From: Streptomyces sp. NRRL F-5135
GTDB taxonomy: Bacteria > Actinomycetota > Actinomycetes > Streptomycetales > Streptomycetaceae
Length of the DNA stretch: 64,000 nucleotides
Assembly: GCF_000719775.1 (NCBI RefSeq)
Contig: NZ_JOHR01000002.1
Coordinates: 62,001 to 126,000 of the forward strand
Reading direction: 5' to 3'
Within the stretch, counting starts at the first letter, position 1, and the number at the start of each line of letters is the position of its first letter. A program made the position numbers and the translations under genes. The notes below the pieces were generated by a model. That model ran no database searches. It was not told where the DNA came from and saw only the letters and a list, made by a program, of their open reading frames with translations. Positions 34,291-43,505 of this stretch are shown here, in pieces.

Positions 34291-35409
34291 ATGGACCCGC
34301 ACGGACCCACAGCCCAGCGCTTCCCGCTCGTAGCCCGATTCCGGCCCGCCTGTCTGCCCCTACCCGAGCGTGTGCGCGGTCTCGTCGACCTGGCCGACAC
34401 TGCGGTGAACAAGACCGACCAAGGGCTCGCGTCGGCCGTTTACAACCAGGCCGCGCTCATCGCCTCCGACCTCGGTCTACCCGACCTCGCGCGCGAGATG
34501 CGCCACCAGCACGCCGCCGCCTACCTCGACGCCTGCCCCCTCCCCGGCATGAGCGCGATCCGAGGGTTGGAACCGGCCGTCAACCTGGCCCGCCTCCAGA
34601 TCCGCGCCGGCCGCGCAGATGAGGGCCGTCGGCGACTGCTCGACCTGTACGAGGCCGTCGAAAAGGGCACGGCTGCCCGGTTCGGCGGCATCGTGGTACC
34701 GGCGCACCTCACCGCGACCGACGAGGACCACCACGAGGTCCGCGCATGGCTGTGGCGCGTGCTCCTCGCCGACGGCACGCGCACTCTCACCACCATGGGA
34801 CGCTGGGCCGAGGCGCTGACGCACATTGAAGCTCACCGCGGCGTAGGCAAGCGGATGCTCGATGGGCGCCAAGTCGCCGTACTCGCCGCTCTCCTTGCGA
34901 ATGACGTGGCAGGGGCCACTGAGCTCCTCGCCGACACGATGCCGGGCGACCCGTGGGAGCAGGCCGTCACGGCATGCCTGACCGTCCTGTGCCGACGCGA
35001 CGCCGGGCAGCCGGTGAACGGCCACCTGGCGGACCTGGTGACGGTCTACTCCGAGCGGCAGGCCGAACCTGGGATGACTGTCTTCGACATCCGGCTCGGT
35101 CTAACCGTCCTGGACGCCCTCGACTCCGCTGATTCGCCCGCCGCGCACCGCATCGTCGCGGACCTCCACCGCAGAACGATGGACGCCGAAGACGGCTACG
35201 CGGCCCGCGAGATCCTCGCGAATCCTCTGTTCGCCGCACTTGCCACAGACCGGCAAGGTCATGACTGCCACGCTCTGTTGCGCGCCTGCGCTCTTGGCAC
35301 AGGGGCCATCCCCGAGGAGCTGGGGGTGCAACTGGCCGCTGCTCTGCGCGTCGGCGACGGCGTGATTCGGAAGAGCCTCGGGCACGCACGTGCCCGCGAC
35401 GTGTCCTGA
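34291..35409 (+). CDS. Helical-repeat (TPR-like) protein associated with RiPP clusters
   Basis: 372 residues, almost entirely alpha-helical and TPR-like: NKTDQGLASAVYNQAALIAS, LPDLAREMRHQHAAAYL, AVNLARLQIRAGRADEG, WAEALTHIEAHRGVGKRML. Proteins of this kind are frequent beside lanthipeptide and XRE-regulator clusters in Streptomyces and are annotated hypothetical. There is no signal peptide or membrane helix. A GGGGGA site precedes the ATG. It is the last gene inside the island, ending 84 bp before the right repeat. A scaffold or regulator role is only inference. Confidence 0.8.
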   Translation: MDPHGPTAQRFPLVARFRPACLPLPERVRGLVDLADTAVNKTDQGLASAVYNQAALIASDLGLPDLAREMRHQHAAAYLDACPLPGMSAIRGLEPAVNLARLQIRAGRADEGRRRLLDLYEAVEKGTAARFGGIVVPAHLTATDEDHHEVRAWLWRVLLADGTRTLTTMGRWAEALTHIEAHRGVGKRMLDGRQVAVLAALLANDVAGATELLADTMPGDPWEQAVTACLTVLCRRDAGQPVNGHLADLVTVYSERQAEPGMTVFDIRLGLTVLDALDSADSPAAHRIVADLHRRTMDAEDGYAAREILANPLFAALATDRQGHDCHALLRACALGTGAIPEELGVQLAAALRVGDGVIRKSLGHARARDVS

Positions 35410-35493
35410 CCGCCCGACGGTCACTGTCGATGCCCGGCGAGGCGGCAAGGCGCGAAGCCCGCCCCGACCGACAACGTCATCTAACGCCTCGAC

Positions 35494-35569
35494 TCAGGGC
35501 CACACCAGGCAGTACGGCTGGTGGCCGTTCTCGTGCAGCCTCTTGGAGAAGTCCTGCCATTCGTGCAGC
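35494..35569. repeat. Right copy of the 76-bp direct repeat
   Basis: It begins exactly at the stop codon of the adjacent minus-strand gene and covers its last 25 codons (HEWQDFSKRLHENGHQPYC and on). It differs from the left copy at one base near position 31 of the repeat. Confidence 0.95.
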
Positions 35570-36141
35570 AGTTGGTACACGTTGTACGCGTCCCTCGGGC
35601 CGCCCCTGTCCGGGACCGTCGACCAGATGAACGCAGCCGCGCCCACCGACTCCTCGCCGACGCCGCGCAGCGGGTCGACGACCGTCATGGGGAGCTTGAC
35701 CACCGCGTAATCCGGGTGCAGGACGACCAGTTCGAGCGGCGGGACCTTGTGCAGCGGCATTCCCTGAATTCCCGTCAGGACCATCGCCGCTATCGTCTCG
35801 GGCTTGATCTTCGTGAACATGCCGCCCATGCCGAGCTCGTCGCCGCCCAGCTCCTCCGGGCGCATGGAAATCGGTACGCGGGCGGCCGTCGCGCCGTCGG
35901 GCGCGCCGAAGTATTTGTAGGTCACCCCCACCCGGCCACCACTCCTGATCTCCGGTACCTCCTCGGACCGCTCCGAGCCCGAGGATTCCGAGGAGCGCCC
36001 CCGCGCATCGCGCTCGCCACGACGGTGCTTCCCCCGCCTGGCCGGCTCCGGACCCAGGCCGTCGGTCCCCTCACCCAGTCCGCCACCGCGATGCATATCT
36101 CCACCCGACCACTCGCAGCCATGGCCGCGCAACCCGATCAT
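35494..36141 (-). CDS. Conserved actinobacterial protein of unknown function; insertion target
   Basis: 215 residues from an ATG at 36141 (GGGGGAGG 11 nt upstream). The first 70 residues are Gly/Arg/Glu-rich and poorly conserved in character. The conserved core begins at VTYKYFGAPDGATAARVPIS (GTG at 35925 is an alternative start) and includes MGGMFTKIKPETIAAMVLTG, LVVLHPDYAVVKLPM and DRGGPRDAYNVYQLLHEW. Function is unknown; it is linked to hemL in Streptomyces. The last 25 codons are duplicated at 29499-29574, marking the island boundary. Confidence 0.8.
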   Translation of the reverse strand: MIGLRGHGCEWSGGDMHRGGGLGEGTDGLGPEPARRGKHRRGERDARGRSSESSGSERSEEVPEIRSGGRVGVTYKYFGAPDGATAARVPISMRPEELGGDELGMGGMFTKIKPETIAAMVLTGIQGMPLHKVPPLELVVLHPDYAVVKLPMTVVDPLRGVGEESVGAAAFIWSTVPDRGGPRDAYNVYQLLHEWQDFSKRLHENGHQPYCLVWP

Positions 36142-36212
36142 CGTGACAGTGACCTCCCCCACGAACGGCACGTGAAACACCAGCCCGCAAGAACGTCCGA
36201 ACCTCTGCCACC

Positions 36213-37544
36213 ATGGATTCTGTGAGCCATCCCTTTGACGCCCCAGTTTCGCAGACGCTTTTCGACCGCGCGGCCGTTGTGACGCCCGGCGGCGTGAACT
36301 CTCCCGTGCGCGCCTTCCGCGCCGTGGGCGGTACGCCCCGGTTCATGGTGTCCGGGCGCGGTCCGTACCTCACCGACGCGGACGGCCGCGAATACGTGGA
36401 CCTCGTGTGTTCGTGGGGTCCGATGATTCTCGGTCACGCCCATCCCCAGGTCATCGAGGCCGTCCAGGCCGCGGTCGCGCGGGGTACGTCCTTCGGTACG
36501 CCCGGTGAGGGCGAGGTCGCGCTCGCCGAGGAGATCGTGGCCCGGGTGGCGCCCGTCGAGCAGGTGCGGCTCGTGTCGTCCGGGACCGAGGCGACCATGT
36601 CCGCCATCCGGCTGGCCAGGGGTTTCACCGGGCGCGCGAAGGTCGTGAAGTTCGCCGGCTGCTACCACGGACACGTCGACGCGCTGCTGGCCGCGGCCGG
36701 CTCCGGGGTCGCCACCTTCGGGCTGCCGGACACGCCCGGGGTGACCGGGGCGCAGGCGGGGGACACGATCGTGCTGCCGTACAACGACCTCGACGCCGTA
36801 CGGACGGCCTTCGCCGCGCACCCCGGCGAGATCGCCTGCGTGATCACGGAGGCGTCACCGGGCAACATGGGCGTCGTGCCGCCGCGCCACGGGTTCAACG
36901 CCGGGCTCAAGGAGCTGTGCGCTGCCGACGGCGCGCTCTACATCTCCGACGAGGTCATGACCGGGTTCCGTACGTCGAAGGCCGGCTGGTACGGGATCGA
37001 CGGAGTCGTACCCGATCTGATGACGTTCGGAAAGGTCATGGGCGGCGGCTTCCCCGCCGCCGCGTTCGGCGGGCGCGCCGACGTCATGGGCCGGCTCGCC
37101 CCGGCGGGCCCGGTCTACCAGGCGGGCACGCTCTCCGGGAACCCGGTCGCCACGGCCGCGGGCCTCGCGCAGCTGCGGCTGCTCGGGGACGCGGAGTACG
37201 CGAAGGTCGACGCCGTCTCGCGCCAGGTCCAGGCGCTGGTGAGCGAGGCGCTCGACAAGGAGGGCGTCGCCCACCGCGTCCAGACGGCGAGCAACATGTT
37301 CTCCGTCTTCTTCACCGACGACGAGGTCCACGACTACGAGGACGCGAAGCGGCAGGAGTCCTTCCGTTTCACCCCGTTCTTCCACTCGATGCTGGCCGAC
37401 GGCGTCTACCTGCCGCCGTCCTCCTTCGAGTCCTGGTTCGTCTCCACCGCGCACGACGACCGCGCGATCGAGCGGATCGCCGCGGCCCTGCCCGCCGCGG
37501 CCCGCGCCGCCGCCGAAGCCACCGAACCGGAGAGTGCCGCGTGA
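36213..37544 (+). CDS. hemL: Glutamate-1-semialdehyde 2,1-aminomutase HemL
   Basis: 443 residues, class III PLP aminotransferase fold. Motifs: [60 protein letters not shown], and the Schiff-base lysine K274 in [17 protein letters not shown]. It makes 5-aminolevulinate from glutamate-1-semialdehyde, the entry to heme and corrin synthesis, which ties it to the cobalamin genes and the cytochrome c genes here. The stop overlaps the start of the phosphatase gene (GTGA). Confidence 0.97.
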   Translation: MDSVSHPFDAPVSQTLFDRAAVVTPGGVNSPVRAFRAVGGTPRFMVSGRGPYLTDADGREYVDLVCSWGPMILGHAHPQVIEAVQAAVARGTSFGTPGEGEVALAEEIVARVAPVEQVRLVSSGTEATMSAIRLARGFTGRAKVVKFAGCYHGHVDALLAAAGSGVATFGLPDTPGVTGAQAGDTIVLPYNDLDAVRTAFAAHPGEIACVITEASPGNMGVVPPRHGFNAGLKELCAADGALYISDEVMTGFRTSKAGWYGIDGVVPDLMTFGKVMGGGFPAAAFGGRADVMGRLAPAGPVYQAGTLSGNPVATAAGLAQLRLLGDAEYAKVDAVSRQVQALVSEALDKEGVAHRVQTASNMFSVFFTDDEVHDYEDAKRQESFRFTPFFHSMLADGVYLPPSSFESWFVSTAHDDRAIERIAAALPAAARAAAEATEPESAA

Positions 37545-38266
37545 GCGAGAACGAAGAGAGGGACGCGAACAAGGACGTGGAGAGGGACGAGAAGAGCGAC
37601 CTGACCGTCGTCCACCTCATGCGCCACGGGGAGGTCCACAACCCGGACGGCGTTCTCTACGGCCGCAGGCCCGGCTATCACCTCTCCGACCTGGGCCGGA
37701 AGATGGCTGACCGGGTCGCCGAGCATCTCGCGGAGCGCGACATCACCCATGTCGTCGCCTCCCCGCTGGAGCGCGCCCAGGAGACCGCGTCCCCCATCGC
37801 CCAGGCGCACGGGCTGGCCCTCGCCACCGACGGCCGGCTGATCGAGGCGGCCAACGTCTTCGAGGGCAGGAACTTCGGCGTCGGCGACGGCGCGCTGCGC
37901 CGGCCGGCCAACTGGAAGCACCTGACGAATCCCTTCCGGCCGTCCTGGGGCGAGCCGTACGTGGAGCAGGTCGTACGGATGCTCGCCGCCCTGAACGCCG
38001 CGCGGGACGCCGCCCGCGGGCACGAGGCGGTCTGCGTCAGCCACCAGCTGCCGATCTGGATCGTGCGCAGTTTCGTGGAGCGGCGCCGGCTCTGGCACGA
38101 TCCGCGCCGGCGGGAGTGCACGCTCGCCTCGTTGACGACCTTCACCTACCGGGGGGACAGGATCATCTCCGTCGGCTACTCCGAGCCCGCGCGCGATCTC
38201 GTCCCCGCCCATCTCCTGGCCGGAGCCAGGCCGGTGAAGGGCGGTACGAAGGCGTACGGGGCCTGA
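37541..38266 (+). CDS. Histidine phosphatase family protein (phosphoglycerate-mutase-like)
   Basis: 241 residues with an intact active site: [15 protein letters not shown] (catalytic His in RHG), [12 protein letters not shown] and [10 protein letters not shown] (second His). The N-terminal 22 residues are Glu/Asp/Lys-rich. It is coupled to hemL and conserved in that position in Streptomyces. The substrate is unknown. It contrasts with the degenerate family member at 542-1321. Confidence 0.9.
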   Translation: MSENEERDANKDVERDEKSDLTVVHLMRHGEVHNPDGVLYGRRPGYHLSDLGRKMADRVAEHLAERDITHVVASPLERAQETASPIAQAHGLALATDGRLIEAANVFEGRNFGVGDGALRRPANWKHLTNPFRPSWGEPYVEQVVRMLAALNAARDAARGHEAVCVSHQLPIWIVRSFVERRRLWHDPRRRECTLASLTTFTYRGDRIISVGYSEPARDLVPAHLLAGARPVKGGTKAYGA

Positions 38267-38565
38267 GCGGCGGCCGCTTGCCCCTTGCCCCTTGCCCCTC
38301 GCGCTACGCGCGTCGCCCGCCGACGTAGGCCGACGCCCGACGCCCCACCCGGTATGCGCGTTGCCCGCAGCCTGATATGCACCGCTTGGCGCTTGGCGCG
38401 TAACGCGTTGTGTCCGGCGTCCGACACTTTCCGTCACAGCCGCTGTTACGCAAGTAAAGGCAATTAAAAGTTCGTCAATTGCTGGAACCCCACCCGCACG
38501 TGTCACCCTCTTCCGTGCTGCCGATCGTACGCACGTATGAACGGCCGACGAAGTAACGAGCGCGG

Positions 38566-39843
38566 ATGGGAACGGTAATGCGCGACATCAGCCGACGGGG
38601 TCTGCTCGGAGCCGGAATGGGGGCCGCCGCCGCGATGGGGCTCGCGGCGTGCGGCTCCGACAGCGGTAAGCCGCATCTCCCCGGCGGAGCGGGCGACGGG
38701 GGGAAGAACGGCAATGGAAAGAACGGCAATGGAAAGAACGGCGGCGAAGGTCCGGGGAAGAACGTCCGGCCCATAGGCGACGGGTCCACGGCGCACACCG
38801 GAAAGCAGCCGCACCAGCCGCCCGAGCCCGTTCCCCTGGAGCCCGGTCAGACGCCGCCGCAGTTCGTCGTCTTCTCCTGGGACGGCGCGGGCGAGGTCGG
38901 CAACGGTCTCTTCCCGCGTTTCCTGGACCTCGCCAAGGACCACGGCGCGGCCATGACCTTCTTCCTCTCCGGGATCTACCTGCTGCCCGAGTCGAAGAAG
39001 ACGCTCTACCGCCCGCCGAACAACCCGGTCGGCGCCTCCGACATCGGCTATCTCACCGACGACCACGTCAAGGCCACCCTGGAGAACGTGCGCCGGGCCT
39101 GGCTGGACGGCCACGAGATAGGCACCCACTTCAACGGCCACTTCTGCGCCGGCTCCGGTTCCGGGGCCAACTGGACCCCCGAGCAGTGGCGCAGCGAGAT
39201 AGACCAGGCCGTGTCCTTCGTCACCGAGTGGCGTACGAATACGGGCTGGAAGGACCTCGAACCGCTGCCCTTCGACTACCGCAAGGAGTTGACAGGCGGC
39301 CGGACCCCGTGCCTGCTCGGGCAGGAGAACCTGCTGCCGACCGCGAAGAAGCTCGGCTGGCGTTACGACGCCAGTTCCCCGGGTGGCCACCAGATGTGGC
39401 CGGAGCAGAAGCAGGGAATATGGGACCTGCCGCTCCAGGGAATGCCTTTCCCCGGCCACAGCTTCGAAGTCCTTTCGATGGACTACAACATACTCGCCAA
39501 CCAGTCGCAGAATTCGACCAAGGGTCCCCCCGCGAATTACCCGGGCTGGCGCAAGCAGGCCACGGAGGCGTACCTCGGCGGTTTCAACCGGGCGTACGAG
39601 TCGAATCGCGCCCCCTTCTTCATCGGAAACCACTTCGAGGAGTGGAACGGCGGCATCTACATGGACGCCGTGGAAGAGGCGCTGAAGGGAATGGCGGGAA
39701 AGAAGGACGTGCGGCTGGTGTCCTTCCGGCAGTTCGTCGACTGGCTCGACGTCCAGGACCCCGCCGTTCTCACGAAGTTGCGCACCCTGCAGCCGGGACA
39801 GGCGCCGGCCGGCGGGTGGAACGCTTTCTTTAAGGCGGCTTGA
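38566..39843 (+). CDS. Tat-exported lipoprotein with polysaccharide-deacetylase-like domain
   Basis: 425 residues. DISRRGLLGAGMG and a lipobox LAAC at residues about 25-29 give a Tat lipoprotein signal. A Gly/Asn/Lys linker with KNGNG repeats follows. The domain contains VVFSWDGAGE (NodB motif-1-like) and HEIGTHFNGHF (His-x3-His metal pair), then HFEEWNGGIYMDAVEEAL. This resembles bacterial polysaccharide deacetylases, although the first motif is DG rather than DDG, so activity is not certain. ATG at 38566 or 38578. It lies between the hemL pair and the cytochrome c maturation genes, as in S. coelicolor. Confidence 0.8.
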   Translation: MGTVMRDISRRGLLGAGMGAAAAMGLAACGSDSGKPHLPGGAGDGGKNGNGKNGNGKNGGEGPGKNVRPIGDGSTAHTGKQPHQPPEPVPLEPGQTPPQFVVFSWDGAGEVGNGLFPRFLDLAKDHGAAMTFFLSGIYLLPESKKTLYRPPNNPVGASDIGYLTDDHVKATLENVRRAWLDGHEIGTHFNGHFCAGSGSGANWTPEQWRSEIDQAVSFVTEWRTNTGWKDLEPLPFDYRKELTGGRTPCLLGQENLLPTAKKLGWRYDASSPGGHQMWPEQKQGIWDLPLQGMPFPGHSFEVLSMDYNILANQSQNSTKGPPANYPGWRKQATEAYLGGFNRAYESNRAPFFIGNHFEEWNGGIYMDAVEEALKGMAGKKDVRLVSFRQFVDWLDVQDPAVLTKLRTLQPGQAPAGGWNAFFKAA

Positions 39844-39920
39844 CAAGCAGCTTTAGCGCCCGTAACGGGCAAGCAGGGGGGTGGGCAAGATCCCTGAATC
39901 GCCCATGCGAAACTTTTCAC

Positions 39921-40604
39921 ATGAACTCAGGCCGCGCCCCCCGACGCCCGACCGGGCGCCGGCCCGTCCTGCCGACGGGCCGGCGCCTTCGTGCTGTGCA
40001 GCCCACGCCGCGCCGCCGTCCCCGCGGCGCGCTGCTGTCCGCCGCGGCCGTCGCCGTGTCCGCGCTGACGCTCTCCGCGTGCTCGGGCGGCGGCACGTCC
40101 GGCGGTGGCGGCGACACCAACTTCGTGACGAACACGGGTGGTATCTCCACCGTCGCCAAGGGTGAGCGCAAGCCCGTCAACACGATCGCGGGCGAGACCC
40201 TGGAGGGGGAGAAGCTCGACGTCGCAGACCTCAAGGGCAAGATCGTCGTGCTGAACGTCTGGGGTTCCTGGTGCGGTCCCTGCCGCGCCGAGGCCCCGCA
40301 CTTCGCGAAGGTCTCCGAGGAGACGGAGGCCAAGGGGGTGGCGTTCGTCGGGATCAACACCCGCGATCCCAACAAGGGCCCCGCCCTCGCCTTCGAGGAG
40401 GACTACGGCGTCCGCTACCCGAGCCTGTACGACCCGACGGGCAAGCTGATCGTCACCGGCTTCCCCAAGGGCAACCTCAACCCGCAGGCCATCCCCTCCA
40501 CGATCGTGCTGGACCGGGAAGGCAAGGTCGCGGCCCGCTCGCTGATGGCGCTGGACGAGACGAAGCTGCGCAAGATGATCGACCCGCTGATCGCGGAGAA
40601 GTGA
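39921..40604 (+). CDS. resA: TlpA/ResA-like thioredoxin lipoprotein for cytochrome c maturation
   Basis: 227 residues. An Arg-rich N-terminus and hydrophobic helix end in a lipobox LSAC (C54). The thioredoxin fold has VVLNVWGSWCGPCRAEAP with C118-C121 and later FPKGNLNPQAIPSTIVLDREG including the cis-proline. It is predicted to sit outside the membrane and keep apocytochrome c haem-site cysteines reduced, receiving electrons from CcdA encoded 4 bp downstream. Confidence 0.92.
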   Translation: MNSGRAPRRPTGRRPVLPTGRRLRAVQPTPRRRPRGALLSAAAVAVSALTLSACSGGGTSGGGGDTNFVTNTGGISTVAKGERKPVNTIAGETLEGEKLDVADLKGKIVVLNVWGSWCGPCRAEAPHFAKVSEETEAKGVAFVGINTRDPNKGPALAFEEDYGVRYPSLYDPTGKLIVTGFPKGNLNPQAIPSTIVLDREGKVAARSLMALDETKLRKMIDPLIAEK

Positions 40605-40608
40605 TCCC

Positions 40609-41454
40609 GTGCAGGCTCTCGCCGCGGCCCCCGGACTGCTCGCCGCGCCCTCCGACGCGTACGCCGCGCTCGCCGCGTCCCCCGACACGTACACCGCGCT
40701 CGCCGCGACCTCCGGCATGAACGAGACCGTCTACAGCGGGGCGCTGCTGCTCGCGCTGCCGATCGCGCTGCTCGGCGGGCTCGTCTCGTTCTTCTCGCCG
40801 TGTGTGCTGCCGCTCGTGCCCGGCTACCTCTCGTACGTCACCGGTGTCAGCGGCACCGACCTCGCGGACGCCCGGCGGGGCCGGATGGCGGCCGGCGCGG
40901 CCCTCTTCGTCCTCGGGTTCACCGTGGTCTTCGTCTCGGGCGGGGCCCTGTTCGGGTACTTCGGCGCGACGCTGCAGAGCTACCGGGACGTGGTGTCCAA
41001 GGTGCTCGGCGCGCTGATGATCCTCATGGGCGCGTTCTTCATGGGGCTGATGCCCTGGCTCACCCAGCGGGAGTTCCGCCTGCACAAGCGGCCGGTGACG
41101 GGCCTCGCGGGCGCGCCCCTGCTGGGCGCGCTGTTCGGAGTCGGCTGGACGCCCTGCCTGGGGCCGACCATCTCCGCCGTCAACACCCTCGCGCTCAGTC
41201 AGGGCAGCGCGGGGCGGGGGGCCATACTGACCGTGGCGTACTGCCTGGGCCTCGGGCTGCCGTTCGTCGTCGCGGCGGTGGCGTTCCGCAGGGCGCTCGG
41301 CGCCTTCGCCTGGGTCAAGAGGCACTACGCCTGGGTCATGCGGATCGGCGGCGTGATGATGATCCTGACCGGGCTGGCCCTGATCACCGGGGCCTGGGAC
41401 CTGCTCGTACAGCAGACGCAGTCCTGGTCCGACGGCTTCACGGTGGGGATCTAG
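40609..41454 (+). CDS. ccdA: Cytochrome c biogenesis protein CcdA
   Basis: 281 residues with six membrane helices. Paired cysteines are in SFFSPCVLPLVPGYLSYVTG and GVGWTPCLGPTIS, the redox-active pair of CcdA/DsbD transmembrane proteins. It carries electrons from the cytoplasmic thioredoxin to ResA. The N-terminal 36 residues are a repeated Ala/Tyr-rich leader (DAYAALAASPDTYTALAA), so the ATG at 40717 (MNETVYSG) may be the true start. Confidence 0.92.
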   Translation: MQALAAAPGLLAAPSDAYAALAASPDTYTALAATSGMNETVYSGALLLALPIALLGGLVSFFSPCVLPLVPGYLSYVTGVSGTDLADARRGRMAAGAALFVLGFTVVFVSGGALFGYFGATLQSYRDVVSKVLGALMILMGAFFMGLMPWLTQREFRLHKRPVTGLAGAPLLGALFGVGWTPCLGPTISAVNTLALSQGSAGRGAILTVAYCLGLGLPFVVAAVAFRRALGAFAWVKRHYAWVMRIGGVMMILTGLALITGAWDLLVQQTQSWSDGFTVGI

Positions 41455-41458
41455 TGCC

Positions 41459-41512
41459 ATGAACGAGGTGTTCGGCCCCTACGCCACCCACGAGCAAGAA
41501 TTCCGCGAGTGA
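41459..41512 (+). CDS. Possible 17-codon leader ORF before resB
   Basis: ATG at 41459 to TGA at 41512 encodes MNEVFGPYATHEQEFRE. The stop is 4 nt before the resB ATG, which has no Shine-Dalgarno of its own, so re-initiation after a short leader is plausible. It could equally be chance; no homology is recognised. Confidence 0.3.
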   Translation: MNEVFGPYATHEQEFRE

Positions 41513-41516
41513 TTCC

Positions 41517-43505
41517 ATGAGCGAGACAGAGACCGACGAGACCACGGCCGCCGGTCAGAACACGGCCCCCGGCCCGGAGCGCCAGGGGGCTTCGGCCGGC
41601 CCGGGCGGTTCGGGGGCTTCGGCCGGTTCGGGCGACGATGCCGCCGCCGCCCGCCTGTCCACCGCCCCGCGCGAGGAGGGCGAGGACCGCGACGGGACGG
41701 TCGTCGGCGGCCCCACCCTCGGGATCATCGGCTGGCTGCGCTGGTTCTGGCGCCAGCTCACCTCCATGCGCGTGGCGCTGATCCTCCTCTTCCTGCTCTC
41801 CCTCGCCTCCATCCCCGGCTCGCTGATCCCGCAGGCCGGGATCGACGAGCTCAAGGTGCAGGAGTTCAAGGACCGGCACGAGACCCTCGCGTCGGTCTAC
41901 GACAAGCTCCAGCTCTTCCACGTCTACAGCTCGGTGTGGTTCTCCGCGATCTACATCCTGCTGTTCGTCTCGCTGATCGGCTGTATCGTCCCGCGCACCT
42001 GGCAGTTCGTCGGCCAGCTGCGCTCCCGCCCGCCGCGCGCGCCCGGGCGGCTCGACCGGCTCCCCGCGTACACCACCTGGCGCACCGCCGCCGAGCCGGA
42101 GGCCGTCCGTGAGGCGGCGCGCGCGCTGCTGCGGAAGCGCCGGTTCCGCTCGCACGTCTCCGGTGACGCGGTCGCCGCGGAGAAGGGCTACCTCCGCGAG
42201 GCGGGGAACCTGATCTTCCATGTCGCGCTGATCGTGATGCTGATCGCGTTCGCCTGCGGACAACTGCTGAAGTCCGAGGGCGGCAAGCTGATCGTCGAGG
42301 GCGACGGCTTCGCCAACACGCTCCTCCAGTACGACGACTTCAAGTCCGGCTCGCTGTTCGACCCCGACGACCTCGAACCGTTCGCCTTCACCCTGGACAA
42401 ATTCACGGGGACGTACGAGCGGACCGGACCGCAGCGGGGCACCCCGCGCACGTACAAGGCCGACCTCCGCTACACCGTCGGGGACGGCACGGAGGAGCGC
42501 AGGTCGGTCGTCGAGGTCAACAAGCCGTTGGTGATCGACAACACCAAGGTCTACCTGAACGCGCACGGGTACGCGCCGGTCGTCACCGTCCGGGACGGGC
42601 GCGGCAAGGTCGTCTACAACGGCGCGGTGCCGCTGCTGCCCGTCGACAACAACGTCTCGTCCACGGGCGCCATCAAGGTCATGGACGGATACCGCGACAA
42701 GAAGGGCGAACGGGACCAATTGGGCTTCGCGGCCTTCTTCGTGCCGACGTACGGTGGCAAGGGCTCGGGCCAGATGTTCTCCCAGTTCCCCGCGCTCGAC
42801 TTCCCGGTGCTCAACGTGGGCGCTTACCACGGCAGCCTGGGCGTCGACTCCGGGCTGCCGCAGAACGTGTACCAGCTGGACACCCGCAAGATGAAGCCCT
42901 TCAAGGACGCGGACGGCAACGTCCTGAAGAAGACGCTGCTGCCAGGTGAGAAGCTCACGCTGCCGGACGGCGCCGGCTCGATCACCTTCGAGAAGGACGT
43001 CAAGGAGTGGGCGAGCTTCCAGATCACCGAACAGCCCGGTGACGGCTGGGCGCTGGCCGGCGCGATCGCCGCCATCGGCGGACTGGCCGCCTCGCTGTTC
43101 ATCCAGCGGCGCCGGGTCTGGGTCAGGGCCGTACGGGGGGCCGACGGCGTGACCGTGGTCGAGATGGCCGGGCTCGGCCGCAGTGAGTCCGCGAAGCTCC
43201 CCGAGGAACTGGGCGAACTGGCCGCCGCCGTGCACGAGGAGGCGCCGACCGCGCCGAGCGACGCGCCGACCGCACCGGGCGACGCACCTGCCGCGTCGGG
43301 CGACGCGTCCACCGCGTCGGGCGACACTGAAGATTCCGCGGAGCCGGAGTCACCGAAGTCCGTGGCGTCGGCGGAGTCGCCGAAGTCCCCAGGGCCCCCG
43401 AAGTCCCCGGCCGAGTCCGCATCCGAGTCCCCGTCCGAGTCCCCGTCCGAGTCCGAGTCCGCAGAGAAGCCCGAAGCGAAGCCTGTCGAAGGGCCTGAGA
43501 AGTGA
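41517..43505 (+). CDS. resB: Cytochrome c biogenesis protein ResB
   Basis: 662 residues. After an acidic Gly/Ser-rich cytoplasmic leader come three clustered membrane helices (MRVALILLFLLSLASIPGSL, then the region of IYILLFVSLIGCIVP, then LIFHVALIVMLIAF), a large extracytoplasmic domain (about 260-520) with FASFPALDFP-like beta segments, and a final helix (ALAGAIAAIGGLAASLFI). With CcsB it forms the haem handling and ligation complex of system II. The C-terminal 110 residues are an unusual Ala/Pro/Ser/Glu tail with repeated APSDAPTAPGDA and ESPSESPSE units. The stop overlaps the ccsB GTG. Confidence 0.93.
   Translation: MSETETDETTAAGQNTAPGPERQGASAGPGGSGASAGSGDDAAAARLSTAPREEGEDRDGTVVGGPTLGIIGWLRWFWRQLTSMRVALILLFLLSLASIPGSLIPQAGIDELKVQEFKDRHETLASVYDKLQLFHVYSSVWFSAIYILLFVSLIGCIVPRTWQFVGQLRSRPPRAPGRLDRLPAYTTWRTAAEPEAVREAARALLRKRRFRSHVSGDAVAAEKGYLREAGNLIFHVALIVMLIAFACGQLLKSEGGKLIVEGDGFANTLLQYDDFKSGSLFDPDDLEPFAFTLDKFTGTYERTGPQRGTPRTYKADLRYTVGDGTEERRSVVEVNKPLVIDNTKVYLNAHGYAPVVTVRDGRGKVVYNGAVPLLPVDNNVSSTGAIKVMDGYRDKKGERDQLGFAAFFVPTYGGKGSGQMFSQFPALDFPVLNVGAYHGSLGVDSGLPQNVYQLDTRKMKPFKDADGNVLKKTLLPGEKLTLPDGAGSITFEKDVKEWASFQITEQPGDGWALAGAIAAIGGLAASLFIQRRRVWVRAVRGADGVTVVEMAGLGRSESAKLPEELGELAAAVHEEAPTAPSDAPTAPGDAPAASGDASTASGDTEDSAEPESPKSVASAESPKSPGPPKSPAESASESPSESPSESESAEKPEAKPVEGPEK

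Larger units (their letters stand above)
29499..35493. mobile_element. Genomic island of about 6 kb carrying a decayed FxLD-type lanthipeptide cluster
   Basis: The segment is bounded by a 76-bp direct repeat formed by the 3' end of the gene at 35494-36141, the usual product of site-specific integration into a gene end that leaves the target intact. Inside are four plus-strand genes of one RiPP pathway and a 350-bp gene-free left margin. No integrase, excisionase or replication gene is present, so the element is either non-autonomous or has lost its left part by internal deletion. Integration is inferred from the repeat; recombination between partial duplications is the alternative. Confidence 0.65.
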
